Shown: positions 1 through 5,483, counted from the first letter of the stretch. The stretch is DNA of 5,483 nucleotides from Campylobacterales bacterium (GCA_027080125.1 JALWSW010000123.1:1-5483), one strand, 5' to 3'. Numbers and translations: made by a program. The notes: generated by a model not told the origin, from the letters alone.

Positions 1-756
1 AGGAGGGGCAACCTTGTTTTTTACCACCTTAACCTTAACCCCGATTCCCACAATCCTGTCACCTTTTTTTATCGACTCTTTTTTTCTTATATCAAGCCTC
101 ACCGAGGCATAAAACTTGAGGGCATTACCGCCTGTGGTTGTTTCCGGATTACCAAAGAAAACACCTATTTTCTGACGTAACTGATTCAAAAACAAAATGG
201 CGGATTTGGACTTACTTACCGCTCCGGTCATCTTTCTTAGAGCCTGGCTCATAAGACGAGCCTGAAGCCCCATTTGGGCATCTCCCATCTCACCGGCAAT
301 TTCAGCCTCAGGAACAAGAGCGGCAACCGAATCAATCACGATTAAATCCACCGCACCCGAATGAACCAGCGTATCGGCTATCTCCAGAGCCTGTTCACCG
401 GAATCAGGTTGACTTACAAGCAGTTTTCCCACATCAACACCAAGCGCCTCAGCATAGGTTACATCAAGGGCATGCTCGGCATCTATAAACGCAGCATTGA
501 GACCTTTTTTTTGAGCCTCGGCAATAATATGAAGAGCCAGCGTTGTTTTTCCGGAGCTCTCAGGTCCGTAAATCTCGGTTATTCTGCCTCTTGGTATCCC
601 GCCTATACCAAGCGCCGCATCCAAACCGAGCGACCCGGTCGGTATGGATTCTATATTCAGGGCAAAGCCTGATTTAAGCCTCATAACCGCTCCTTTTCCA
701 AAACTTTTTTCTATCTTTTTTATAGCCATCTCAAGTGCATTTTCCCTATCGTTCAT
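1..756 (-). CDS. recA: Recombinase A, RecA (3' part outside the window)
   Basis: RecA is the cytoplasmic ATP-dependent DNA strand-exchange protein. It forms filaments on single-stranded DNA and stimulates LexA self-cleavage in the SOS response. Reading the minus strand from ATG 756-754 gives 252 codons that run in frame to base 1. Visible motifs are the Walker A GPESSGKTT (residues 64-72), catalytic Glu94 in DAEHALD, Walker B LIVIDSV (138-144), the MGDAQMGLQAR region (158-168), Gln192 in LNQLRQ, the L2 loop around FGNPETTTGG (201-210), and KVVKNKVAPP at the cut end. Numbering runs two behind E. coli RecA. About 90-100 C-terminal residues are missing only because the window ends. GGAGG lies 4 bases before the ATG, inside the end of thpR, and the genes overlap by 11 bp. 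No intein or frameshift is seen. The family assignment is essentially certain. Confidence 0.99.
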   Translation of the reverse strand, partial: MNDRENALEMAIKKIEKSFGKGAVMRLKSGFALNIESIPTGSLGLDAALGIGGIPRGRITEIYGPESSGKTTLALHIIAEAQKKGLNAAFIDAEHALDVTYAEALGVDVGKLLVSQPDSGEQALEIADTLVHSGAVDLIVIDSVAALVPEAEIAGEMGDAQMGLQARLMSQALRKMTGAVSKSKSAILFLNQLRQKIGVFFGNPETTTGGNALKFYASVRLDIRKKESIKKGDRIVGIGVKVKVVKNKVAPP

Positions 757-1294
757 CTTTCCTCCATTTAAAAGTTTCAAGCTCTCTGTATATTGAACCG
801 GAATGAGTCAAAATACTCTCAAAAAGTGAAAATGAATCCGTTTTAAAACTCAAACCGTTCATATTATAACCGGTCAACAGTGGAAAAGCTTTTTCTTTCA
901 ATCTGAAAATTGTTATATGTGGAGCGAATTTTCCCGATTTTCTATAGCCAAATTTTTCCATTCGTTTATCTATCAAATTTGCAATCGGCTTTAATGAGCC
1001 ATCAACTCTTATTACAACCGAACCTCTTCCCGAAGCAGAAGGAAAAAACAACAGGTCATTCAAAAACAACTGCACCGAAGCATCCAAACTTTTTGCAGCG
1101 CAACGTAATTCTGATTTGATAGGCAGGATTAAATCCTCTTTGGTATCGCCCAGAAATTTAATTGTAACATGATAATTTTGAGGAGGCACCGCTCTGAGTT
1201 TTAGATTGGATTCACTTAAAAATCTGTCGCTAAAATCAGATATCCTGCCGGCAACATCATAAGGTATTTTTATGGCAATAAAGCATCTCATCAT
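746..1294 (-). CDS. thpR: RNA 2',3'-cyclic phosphodiesterase (ThpR/LigT, 2H family)
   Basis: This is a cytoplasmic 2H-phosphoesterase of 182 residues, a normal length for the family. Members hydrolyse RNA 2',3'-cyclic phosphate ends to 2'-phosphates, and were first described as 2'-5' RNA ligases acting on tRNA halves. The N-terminus RCFIAIKIP is the usual first strand. The two catalytic HxT motifs are HVT at residues 42-44, in an NYHVTIKFLGD context, and HIT at 126-128, in FAPHITIFRL. Both histidines and both threonines are intact. The ATG at 1294 overlaps the cinA stop as ATGA, with an AGGA 10 bases upstream. A second ATG follows directly at 1291 but is farther from that site. The gene ends in TAG and overlaps recA by 11 bp. 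The cellular role is unclear even in model species. The cinA-thpR-recA order is a recurrent bacterial arrangement. Confidence 0.95.
   Translation of the reverse strand: MMRCFIAIKIPYDVAGRISDFSDRFLSESNLKLRAVPPQNYHVTIKFLGDTKEDLILPIKSELRCAAKSLDASVQLFLNDLLFFPSASGRGSVVIRVDGSLKPIANLIDKRMEKFGYRKSGKFAPHITIFRLKEKAFPLLTGYNMNGLSFKTDSFSLFESILTHSGSIYRELETFKWRKDER
761..765 (-). promoter_or_regulatory. recA ribosome binding site (GGAGG)
   Basis: A perfect GGAGG lies 4 bases upstream of the recA ATG at 756. It falls within the last codons of thpR (the Trp-Arg-Lys stretch near its C-terminus). It fixes the recA start and is the strongest Shine-Dalgarno in the window, consistent with recA needing more translation than its neighbours. 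Confidence 0.85.
854..874 (-). promoter_or_regulatory. Possible internal recA promoter/operator inside thpR
   Basis: A perfect TATAAT hexamer is read on the minus strand at 868-863. It sits inside a 21-bp imperfect inverted repeat centred on base 864, in which 8 of 10 base pairs match (arms ACCGGTTATA and TATGAACGGT). A TTGACC lies at 877-872, but only 3 bases from the TATAAT, so the two cannot form a normal -35/-10 pair, and no good -35 is seen 16-18 bases upstream. The element lies about 97 bases before the recA ATG. It matches none of the LexA consensus boxes I know (CTG-N10-CAG, GAAC-N4-GTTC). By simple counting, an 8-of-10 dyad is expected once or twice by chance in a window this size, so the call is tentative. 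Confidence 0.25.
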
Positions 1295-1953
1295 GACAAT
1301 AGTTTCCTGACAAGATTAATTGCAAAATTAGCCGCTGCCTCTCTGACTTTTCCTCTCGAACCGGAAAAATTCCCTCTATGAGCTTTAACCTCTCGCTTAT
1401 CGGCTATGGCAAACCAAACAAGACCTTTCCGTTTATCTTCAGTTGCACCCTCCGGTCCGGCAATGCCTGTTACCGACACGGCAATATCGGAAGAGGAGTT
1501 TTTAAGGCAGGCTCTTGCCATCTCACTTGCCGTTTGCCTGCTTACCGCACCATATTTCTCTATAACTGACTCCTCTACGCCAAGCGATATCTTTGCGCTA
1601 TTGCTGTATGTTATAAATCCTCTTTCATAATAGCGCGAGCTTCCGGGAATATCGGTCAATCTTTTTCCTATCAATCCGCCTGTGCAGGATTCAATCGTAG
1701 AAAGCTTCAAATTGTTTTTAAGCAACAGCTCGGAAACAAGATAAAACGGGTCAACAAAGCATACATCTTCTCCTGCCCGTTTATTCAAAATCTCCTTTAT
1801 CCTGTTTATATCGCCGAAATTATCCGCTCCTGTTGCCAAAGCAATCTTTTTGTAATCACCTATATCACAAATATCAAAATCGACGGTTTGAAATTCCAGA
1901 ACTATATCGCTGATATCTATATCGACAAACAGATATAAAGGAAAAGTTTTCAT
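1291..1953 (-). CDS. cinA: Nicotinamide-nucleotide amidase, CinA C-terminal type, lacking the MoCF domain
   Basis: This 220-residue protein carries the CinA/PncC amidase domain from about residue 69 to the end. That domain converts nicotinamide mononucleotide to nicotinate mononucleotide plus ammonia in pyridine-nucleotide recycling. Hallmarks are ESCTGG (88-93) with the presumed nucleophile Ser89, TYSNSAK (115-121) with Tyr116 and Lys121, GAVS (135-138), and TGIAGPEG (162-169). Full-length CinA is about 410-420 residues and starts with a MoCF domain, which in two-domain CinA has ADP-ribose pyrophosphatase activity. Here only about 68 residues precede the amidase. Their size and alternating pattern suggest a remnant of the KH-like linker domain, which is an inference. 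Stand-alone PncC proteins are about 160 residues, so this one is intermediate. The ATG overlaps the pgpA stop as ATGA, and no Shine-Dalgarno is seen within 20 bases, so translation probably depends on coupling. The symbol pncC would also be defensible. Confidence 0.92.
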   Translation of the reverse strand: MKTFPLYLFVDIDISDIVLEFQTVDFDICDIGDYKKIALATGADNFGDINRIKEILNKRAGEDVCFVDPFYLVSELLLKNNLKLSTIESCTGGLIGKRLTDIPGSSRYYERGFITYSNSAKISLGVEESVIEKYGAVSRQTASEMARACLKNSSSDIAVSVTGIAGPEGATEDKRKGLVWFAIADKREVKAHRGNFSGSRGKVREAAANFAINLVRKLLS

Positions 1954-2408
1954 AGTGATAATATTACGTTCAAAATTATATTCACCATTATTCCCCCTAC
2001 CGCATCATCAAGCATTATACCAAGACCTCCCGGAACATCTTCCAAAGCCTTTAGCGGAAAAACCTTAGATATGTCTATCAATCTAAACAGAATAAACCCT
2101 ACGATTATGCTTATCCAACTAACAGGCACAAGAAAAAAAGCGATAAGCATTCCAACCGTTTCATCTATAACAACCCAACTCGGATCTTTTTCATGATAGA
2201 TAATCTCAGCCTCATTTCCCACAGCGGTTCCGACAACAAAAAGTGTCACTATTATGAAAATATACCACCAATGATGATTGGATAAAACCAGAATAAGCGG
2301 AACAGCAGCTATGCTTCCAAGTGTGCCGGGTGCATAAGGGGAAAAACCGATACCTCCCATAGATGCGATGCTAAGTTTCAGGTTTCTGAAAAATTCAGTC
2401 TTTTCCAC
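1950..2408 (-). CDS. pgpA: Phosphatidylglycerophosphatase A
   Basis: PgpA is an inner-membrane phosphatase that removes the phosphate from phosphatidylglycerol phosphate, giving phosphatidylglycerol. The 152 residues are close to the usual 150-170. Motifs are GFSPYAPGTLGS (21-32), KDPSWVVIDETVG (74-86) with the acidic pair Asp82-Glu83, LFRLIDISKVFP (107-118), and GGLGIMLDD (127-135). Hydrophobic stretches near residues 30-43, 48-63, 86-108 and 136-152 fit four membrane segments. The start is GTG at 2408-2406. A GAGAGA lies 7 bases upstream, and the start is 14 bp inside argD. The next in-frame ATG (Met17, at 2360) has no ribosome site and would leave almost nothing before the conserved GFSP segment. 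The last codons overlap cinA by 4 bp. PgpA directly before cinA and recA is a familiar arrangement in several proteobacterial lineages. Confidence 0.95.
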   Translation of the reverse strand: MEKTEFFRNLKLSIASMGGIGFSPYAPGTLGSIAAVPLILVLSNHHWWYIFIIVTLFVVGTAVGNEAEIIYHEKDPSWVVIDETVGMLIAFFLVPVSWISIIVGFILFRLIDISKVFPLKALEDVPGGLGIMLDDAVGGIMVNIILNVILSL

Positions 2409-3594
2409 TTAAAAATCTCTCAAAAAGCATAATTGCAAAATCGGCAGCTTTTCTATCTATCATAAGCGGCGGCTCAAAACGCACAACATTGTTTCCGGCA
2501 ACACCAACAAGCAATCCGTTTTCAAATGCGAACCGGTAAAATTGCAGAGCCAGATCACCGGATAGCTCTATTCCGATAAGCAAACCGAGTCCTCTTACAT
2601 CCAAAACTTTTCCCGGAAAACGACCTTTAAGATTATTCAGTCGGTCTATTATATAGTCTCCCATTATTTTCGCATTTTCGATATATCCACCCGAGATGAG
2701 CTCGTCAAAAAACGCAGATGCCACAGAACAAACAAACGGGCTGCCTCCAAAGGTTGAAGCATGAGTTCCGGGCGTAAAACTTTCCGCATATTTTGATTTT
2801 GCCAGCATAACTCCGATCGGCAAGCCTCCGCCGGCAGCTTTGGCAACAGTTATTATATCAGGCTCTATATCATAATGCTGATAGGAAAACAGTTTTCCGG
2901 TTCTTCCCATTCCGGTCTGAATCTCATCTACTGCAAAAATAATGTCATTTTCATTACAGTATTGATAAAGCCTCTTTATATAATCTTTTGACAGCACTCT
3001 TATGCCGCCTTCTCCCTGAACAAGCTCAACCATTACAGCAGCGACGCTTTTATCAATCGATTCCACCGTTTTTTCAAAATCATTCGGTTGTGCATAGATA
3101 AAACCATCCAGAAACGGGTTAAAATAATTATGGAAACGCTTCTGACCTGTAGCTGTAATTGTCGCCATCGTTCTGCCGTGAAAAGAGCCTTCAAGCGTTA
3201 TGATTCTGTATCGATTGTATTGGTAATTATCCGCACTATATTTTCTTGCAAGTTTGATAGCCGCCTCGTTGGCTTCTGCACCTGAGTTTCCGAAAAACGC
3301 TTTATCAAGGCAGGAATGTTCTATATATCTTTTTGCAAGCTCTGCCTGAGGCTTTATCAGATATAGATTGGAAACATGAATCGGTTTTTCCGATGCCGCT
3401 TTTATTGCTTCCACTATTTTTTTGTTTGAGTATCCGAGGTTATTAACCGCGATTCCGGCAAGAAAATCAATATACGTTTTACCGTCGCTGCCAGCTAACT
3501 CATATCCGCTGCCACCGGTAAAAGAAACCGGCAAGCGCTTGTAGGTATTCATAAGATATCTTTCGCTCATCGCAGCAACGTTTTCAATATTCAT
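2395..3594 (-). CDS. argD: Acetylornithine aminotransferase (class III, PLP-dependent)
   Basis: ArgD is a cytoplasmic pyridoxal-phosphate enzyme that converts N-acetylglutamate 5-semialdehyde and glutamate to N2-acetylornithine in arginine biosynthesis. Many homologues also serve as succinyldiaminopimelate aminotransferase for lysine. With the ATG at 3594 the protein has 399 residues, typical of ArgD. Motifs in order are IDFLAGIAVNNLGY (42-55), the PLP-phosphate loop NSGAEANEAAIK (103-114), FHGRTMATITATGQ (138-151), VQGEGG (192-197), DEIQTGMGRTGKLF (223-236) with the PLP-binding Asp223, the Schiff-base Lys252 in TVAKAAGGGLP, and HASTFGGSP (278-286). A longer reading from 3648 would add 18 low-complexity basic residues and overlap the upstream gene by 58 bp. 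The 3594 ATG has GGAGA 4 bases upstream and an ATGA overlap like its neighbours, so it is preferred. No other arg gene is visible. Ornithine or 4-aminobutyrate aminotransferase is possible but less likely. Confidence 0.93.
   Translation of the reverse strand: MNIENVAAMSERYLMNTYKRLPVSFTGGSGYELAGSDGKTYIDFLAGIAVNNLGYSNKKIVEAIKAASEKPIHVSNLYLIKPQAELAKRYIEHSCLDKAFFGNSGAEANEAAIKLARKYSADNYQYNRYRIITLEGSFHGRTMATITATGQKRFHNYFNPFLDGFIYAQPNDFEKTVESIDKSVAAVMVELVQGEGGIRVLSKDYIKRLYQYCNENDIIFAVDEIQTGMGRTGKLFSYQHYDIEPDIITVAKAAGGGLPIGVMLAKSKYAESFTPGTHASTFGGSPFVCSVASAFFDELISGGYIENAKIMGDYIIDRLNNLKGRFPGKVLDVRGLGLLIGIELSGDLALQFYRFAFENGLLVGVAGNNVVRFEPPLMIDRKAADFAIMLFERFLSGKD
2416..2421 (-). promoter_or_regulatory. 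Weak ribosome binding site for the pgpA GTG start
   Basis: GAGAGA, read on the minus strand within the last argD codons, ends 7 bases before GTG 2408-2406. It is the only purine-rich block at suitable spacing and supports the GTG over the later ATG at 2360. It is a poor match to GGAGG, so coupling to argD translation probably helps. Confidence 0.5.
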
Positions 3595-5450
3595 CGATTC
3601 TCCATTACATCCAGTGTTACTACTCCTCTTTCTTTCTCGCCGCTCCATAATCGCTTCAGAAAATCAGAAGGAATTGCTCTTGCAATCACAAACATATCCT
3701 CTGAAGCCGATATTGCGCTTATCCGTCCATAAATATTGCCTGATGAATATTCTCTGTGCAGGCTGCCGTCAAAATCATAAACCATAAAAGCCGAGCCATT
3801 CGAGGGATTGCTCATAAACGAGTTCAGCACCGCTGTTCGGTAGTTTCTAAAAGCTGCTACTTTAAGCATACCGTTACTATGAAAGAACTTTACAGCCCTT
3901 GAGAGTTTTACAACGCCTCCGTCAGGATTGTCGGCAGTCTGCTGTTGAGCATAACGCAAAACACTGTTTTTGCCAAATCCGAACACAGCTTCGGTTCGCT
4001 TTATAATCTTGCCGTTTTTTTCAACCGTTATATTGCCATCTTTGGAAAGATAGATTAGAAACTGCCCGTTGGCGTCATTAAAGGTGTCCCAGTTGAAAAA
4101 TGATGTTTTTCTCAAAATATAGCTCACATCAGCAAACCGGGTAAGTTTGTTGGATTGAATCTCATAAAGGTAAAGTTTATCTCCGAACGGTCTATCTACC
4201 TTGCCAGGTGATGCGGCAACCACTCTTTTCCCTTTCCACCGGACAAATCTCATCCACATACCAGAAGATGAAACCTTTACAAATCTACGTGTTGATTTAT
4301 CCAAGCGATAAAATACCGATTTAATCGCTCCGTAATTGTTAAATCCTGAAATAATCAAAAGTTTGCCGGATAAATCCGCATATACCGCATTTATAGGCGA
4401 TAGCTTCTGAATTCTTTTAATATTTCCGTTCCGATAGCTATAAATTAATGCGGAACCATCCGAAACAATCGCAATCCTATAGCCATCATTGTTATCAGCA
4501 GTTATTGCCAAATCGGTGGCAACATCCGAAACTCTGAAAACGGCTATCTCATTCAGACCTGAAATATTCATCTGATACCCGCCGTGATGTATGCTTATGC
4601 CTACTTTTCCAAGAATTTTATCCCAGATGCTTTGCCTATATTGAAGATCAAGATTGCTGGCTGTGATATTGTCCGGATTTATCAAAGCTGCGGACTTTCT
4701 GATTCTGTTTCTTAGTTTAGCGTATTGCTCAGCGGACAAGTCCGCTGAAACCTCGGCAATCTTTTTCCCTGACATACCCGGAATAACGGCAATATCAAGA
4801 TGCGCTTTTCCTTTTGTCTTTATCAGTTTCGGAACAAAAAAATAATCTATACCAAGTTTGAAAGCAAGTTTTGGCAATCTGCTCCAGTTTTCACCGTAAA
4901 TTTTAAGATCAACCCTGTTCAGATCGACCCAGTCTTTGTCGGCAAAATCCAGATTCGGCAGGAGTGTTTTGATGCTATCATAGATAACCGGATTTCTGGT
5001 GAGTATTGCTACTTTTTGCCTGCCTGAATTAATCGAAAACAGATCACCGGTTTCCGGTTTAAGATTTTTATATTTCAAACCATCAGGAATCAGATAGAGA
5101 ATACGATGCTTTTTTTCATCAACCCCATATACCGGTTTTACCTCAGAGCTATTAATGCCGGTTTTCTCAACAACAGCGTAGCAGACAAGTTTCTTAAGCG
5201 CGACAGTCTTCCCCTGATATCTGTATCTGCCGTAATTTCTGAAAATTGAGACAACTGCTCCCGGCTTAATGCCATCTGAGCTGCCTTTGTCAATAAGTAT
5301 ATATTTTTTGCCAACACTGGTAACCTTTCCCGAGATAGGTTTCAGAATCCTATCAACATCCGCTCTCAAATTATCAACATACCCGGCATGCGCATAGCCA
5401 TAAGGCAAAATAATAATCATAGCGGCAAGCAGTAATGCTATCCTTTTCAT
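3591..5450 (-). CDS. Exported protein of unknown function, FlgT-C-like domain plus probable degenerate FG-GAP/VCBS propeller
   Basis: I do not recognise a named gene for this 619-residue protein. Residues 1-22 form a Sec signal peptide: Lys2-Arg3, a hydrophobic core LLLAAMIIIL and an AHA cleavage site. There is no lipobox cysteine, so it is probably periplasmic or secreted. Residues 38-100 look like a small beta domain with the pattern GKVTSVGKKYILIDKGSSDG then IKPGAVV, reminiscent of the FlgT C-terminal domain. Residues 145-240 look alpha/beta (KVAILTRNP, LGIDYFFVPKLI). From about 300 to 595 the chain is rich in short strands. It contains units such as TADNNDGYRIAIVSDGSALI (317-336), ISGFNNYGAIKSVFY (367-381) and VYDFDGSL (557-564), resembling an FG-GAP/VCBS beta-propeller whose calcium-binding DxDxDG loops are mostly lost. 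The ATG follows AAAGGAGA by 10 bases and overlaps an upstream stop as ATGA. The 3' end overlaps argD by 4 bp. The domain calls are inferences from pattern; export is better supported. Confidence 0.85.
   Translation of the reverse strand: MKRIALLLAAMIIILPYGYAHAGYVDNLRADVDRILKPISGKVTSVGKKYILIDKGSSDGIKPGAVVSIFRNYGRYRYQGKTVALKKLVCYAVVEKTGINSSEVKPVYGVDEKKHRILYLIPDGLKYKNLKPETGDLFSINSGRQKVAILTRNPVIYDSIKTLLPNLDFADKDWVDLNRVDLKIYGENWSRLPKLAFKLGIDYFFVPKLIKTKGKAHLDIAVIPGMSGKKIAEVSADLSAEQYAKLRNRIRKSAALINPDNITASNLDLQYRQSIWDKILGKVGISIHHGGYQMNISGLNEIAVFRVSDVATDLAITADNNDGYRIAIVSDGSALIYSYRNGNIKRIQKLSPINAVYADLSGKLLIISGFNNYGAIKSVFYRLDKSTRRFVKVSSSGMWMRFVRWKGKRVVAASPGKVDRPFGDKLYLYEIQSNKLTRFADVSYILRKTSFFNWDTFNDANGQFLIYLSKDGNITVEKNGKIIKRTEAVFGFGKNSVLRYAQQQTADNPDGGVVKLSRAVKFFHSNGMLKVAAFRNYRTAVLNSFMSNPSNGSAFMVYDFDGSLHREYSSGNIYGRISAISASEDMFVIARAIPSDFLKRLWSGEKERGVVTLDVMENR
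3599..3603 (-). promoter_or_regulatory. argD ribosome binding site (GGAGA)
   Basis: GGAGA lies 4 bases before ATG 3594-3592, inside the last codons of the upstream gene. It decides the argD start in favour of the 399-residue protein rather than the in-frame ATG 54 bases farther upstream. Confidence 0.75.
4729..4748 (-). repeat. Perfect hairpin-forming inverted repeat within the exported-protein gene
   Basis: Minus-strand TCAGCGGACTTGTCCGCTGA has 9-bp perfectly complementary arms around a central TT. As RNA it would fold into an 8-bp GC-rich stem capped by a CUUG tetraloop. It encodes residues 235-241 (SADLSAE) of the 619-residue protein. No U-run follows in either direction, so it is not an intrinsic terminator. 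Confidence 0.6.
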
Positions 5451-5483
5451 AACTTGCCAATCTCCTTTATTCTTTTCTCAAGA
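5447..5483 (-). CDS. C-terminal tail of an unidentified upstream gene (partial)
   Basis: A minus-strand frame is open from the right edge of the window (5482) to TGA at 5449-5447 and reads LEKRIKEIGKL then stop. The stop overlaps the ATG of the 619-residue gene as ATGA, the same junction type found at three other places in the window. That repetition is the main reason to believe the tail is real, because eleven codons are too few for homology. The peptide is charged and helix-prone. Its function cannot be inferred from what is visible. Confidence 0.6.
   Translation of the reverse strand, partial: LEKRIKEIGKL
5461..5468 (-). promoter_or_regulatory. Ribosome binding site of the exported-protein gene (AAAGGAGA)
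   Basis: AAAGGAGA ends 10 bases before ATG 5450-5448. The spacing is at the long end of normal, but no alternative in-frame start lies closer. The site falls inside the tail of the upstream reading frame, in keeping with the packing of the operon. Confidence 0.7.

Larger units (their letters stand above)
1..5483 (-). other. Gapless, overlapping operon segment ending in recA
   Basis: All seven reading frames lie on the minus strand and each junction overlaps. The junctions are ATGA at 5450, 3594, 1953 and 1294, a 14-bp overlap at 2408-2395, and an 11-bp overlap at 756-746. No stretch of non-coding DNA exists in the window, no intrinsic terminator is visible, and the true promoter must lie to the right of base 5483. 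Co-transcription and translational coupling are inferred from this geometry. Confidence 0.85.

Noticed and set aside
505..512. A8 in recA as a programmed -1 frameshift site
   Set aside because: The zero frame continues as conserved RecA on both sides, and no stimulatory hairpin is evident just downstream, so there is no reason to propose a frameshifted product.
361..672. Plus-strand open frame of 103 codons
   Set aside because: It lies wholly antisense to the strongly conserved ATPase core of recA, has no ribosome site of note and shows no recognisable motifs.
863..877. TTGACC and TATAAT read as a -35/-10 promoter pair
   Set aside because: Only 3 bases separate the hexamers, while about 17 are required, so they cannot work together. 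The TATAAT is kept only as part of the dyad observation.
910..1630. Several short plus-strand open frames across thpR and cinA
   Set aside because: They are opposite the conserved catalytic motifs of the two enzymes and overlap one another. No independent evidence supports them.
3504..3535. CCGGT...ACCGG inverted repeat near the start of argD
   Set aside because: The arms are only 5 bp with an A-rich loop, which is common by chance, and no terminator or attenuator features accompany it.
3595..3648. 18-residue N-terminal extension of argD from an earlier in-frame ATG
   Set aside because: It would overlap the upstream gene by 58 bp, its basic serine-rich sequence is not part of ArgD, and the ATG at 3594 has a good GGAGA and the ATGA overlap typical of this operon.
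4654..5027. Two plus-strand open frames of 63 and 75 codons
   Set aside because: Both are antisense to the exported-protein gene and have no motif, ribosome site or plausible composition.

Overview
The window is one uninterrupted stretch of minus-strand bacterial coding sequence, read from the right edge to the left. It holds the last codons of an unknown gene, a 619-residue secreted protein of unknown function, argD, pgpA, a short cinA/pncC, thpR and the first 252 codons of recA. No rRNA, tRNA, CRISPR array, insertion sequence or plasmid feature is visible, and no gap between genes is longer than zero bases. Every identification was made by reading motifs, without database searches.

Organism: the DNA is moderately AT-rich (roughly 40% GC by eye). 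Most starts have GGAG- or GAGA-type ribosome sites. The pgpA-cinA-thpR-recA order is known from several Gram-negative lineages, especially delta-proteobacteria-like and related groups. The 619-aa protein has a Sec signal peptide, which suggests an envelope with a periplasm. A Deferribacterota- or Desulfobacterota-like bacterium would fit, but this is an inference held with low confidence.

Layout, in the direction of transcription: (1) 5483-5447, C-terminal tail of an upstream gene. (2) 5450-3591, exported protein with a small FlgT-C-like beta domain, an alpha/beta middle domain and a probable degenerate FG-GAP/VCBS beta-propeller. (3) 3594-2395, acetylornithine aminotransferase. (4) 2408-1950, phosphatidylglycerophosphatase A, starting at GTG. 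(5) 1953-1291, CinA-type nicotinamide-nucleotide amidase without the N-terminal MoCF domain. (6) 1294-746, RNA 2',3'-cyclic phosphodiesterase. (7) 756-1, RecA, cut by the window edge.

Every junction overlaps: four are ATGA (4 bp), one is 14 bp and one is 11 bp. The whole window therefore looks like part of one translationally coupled operon. The products do not form one pathway. They cover arginine biosynthesis, phospholipid head-group maturation, pyridine-nucleotide salvage, RNA end processing and recombinational repair. The shared theme is housekeeping genes gathered upstream of recA, plus one lineage-specific envelope protein. The points most worth a second look are that envelope protein, the headless CinA, a possible internal recA promoter/operator inside thpR, and a perfect hairpin inside the envelope-protein gene.
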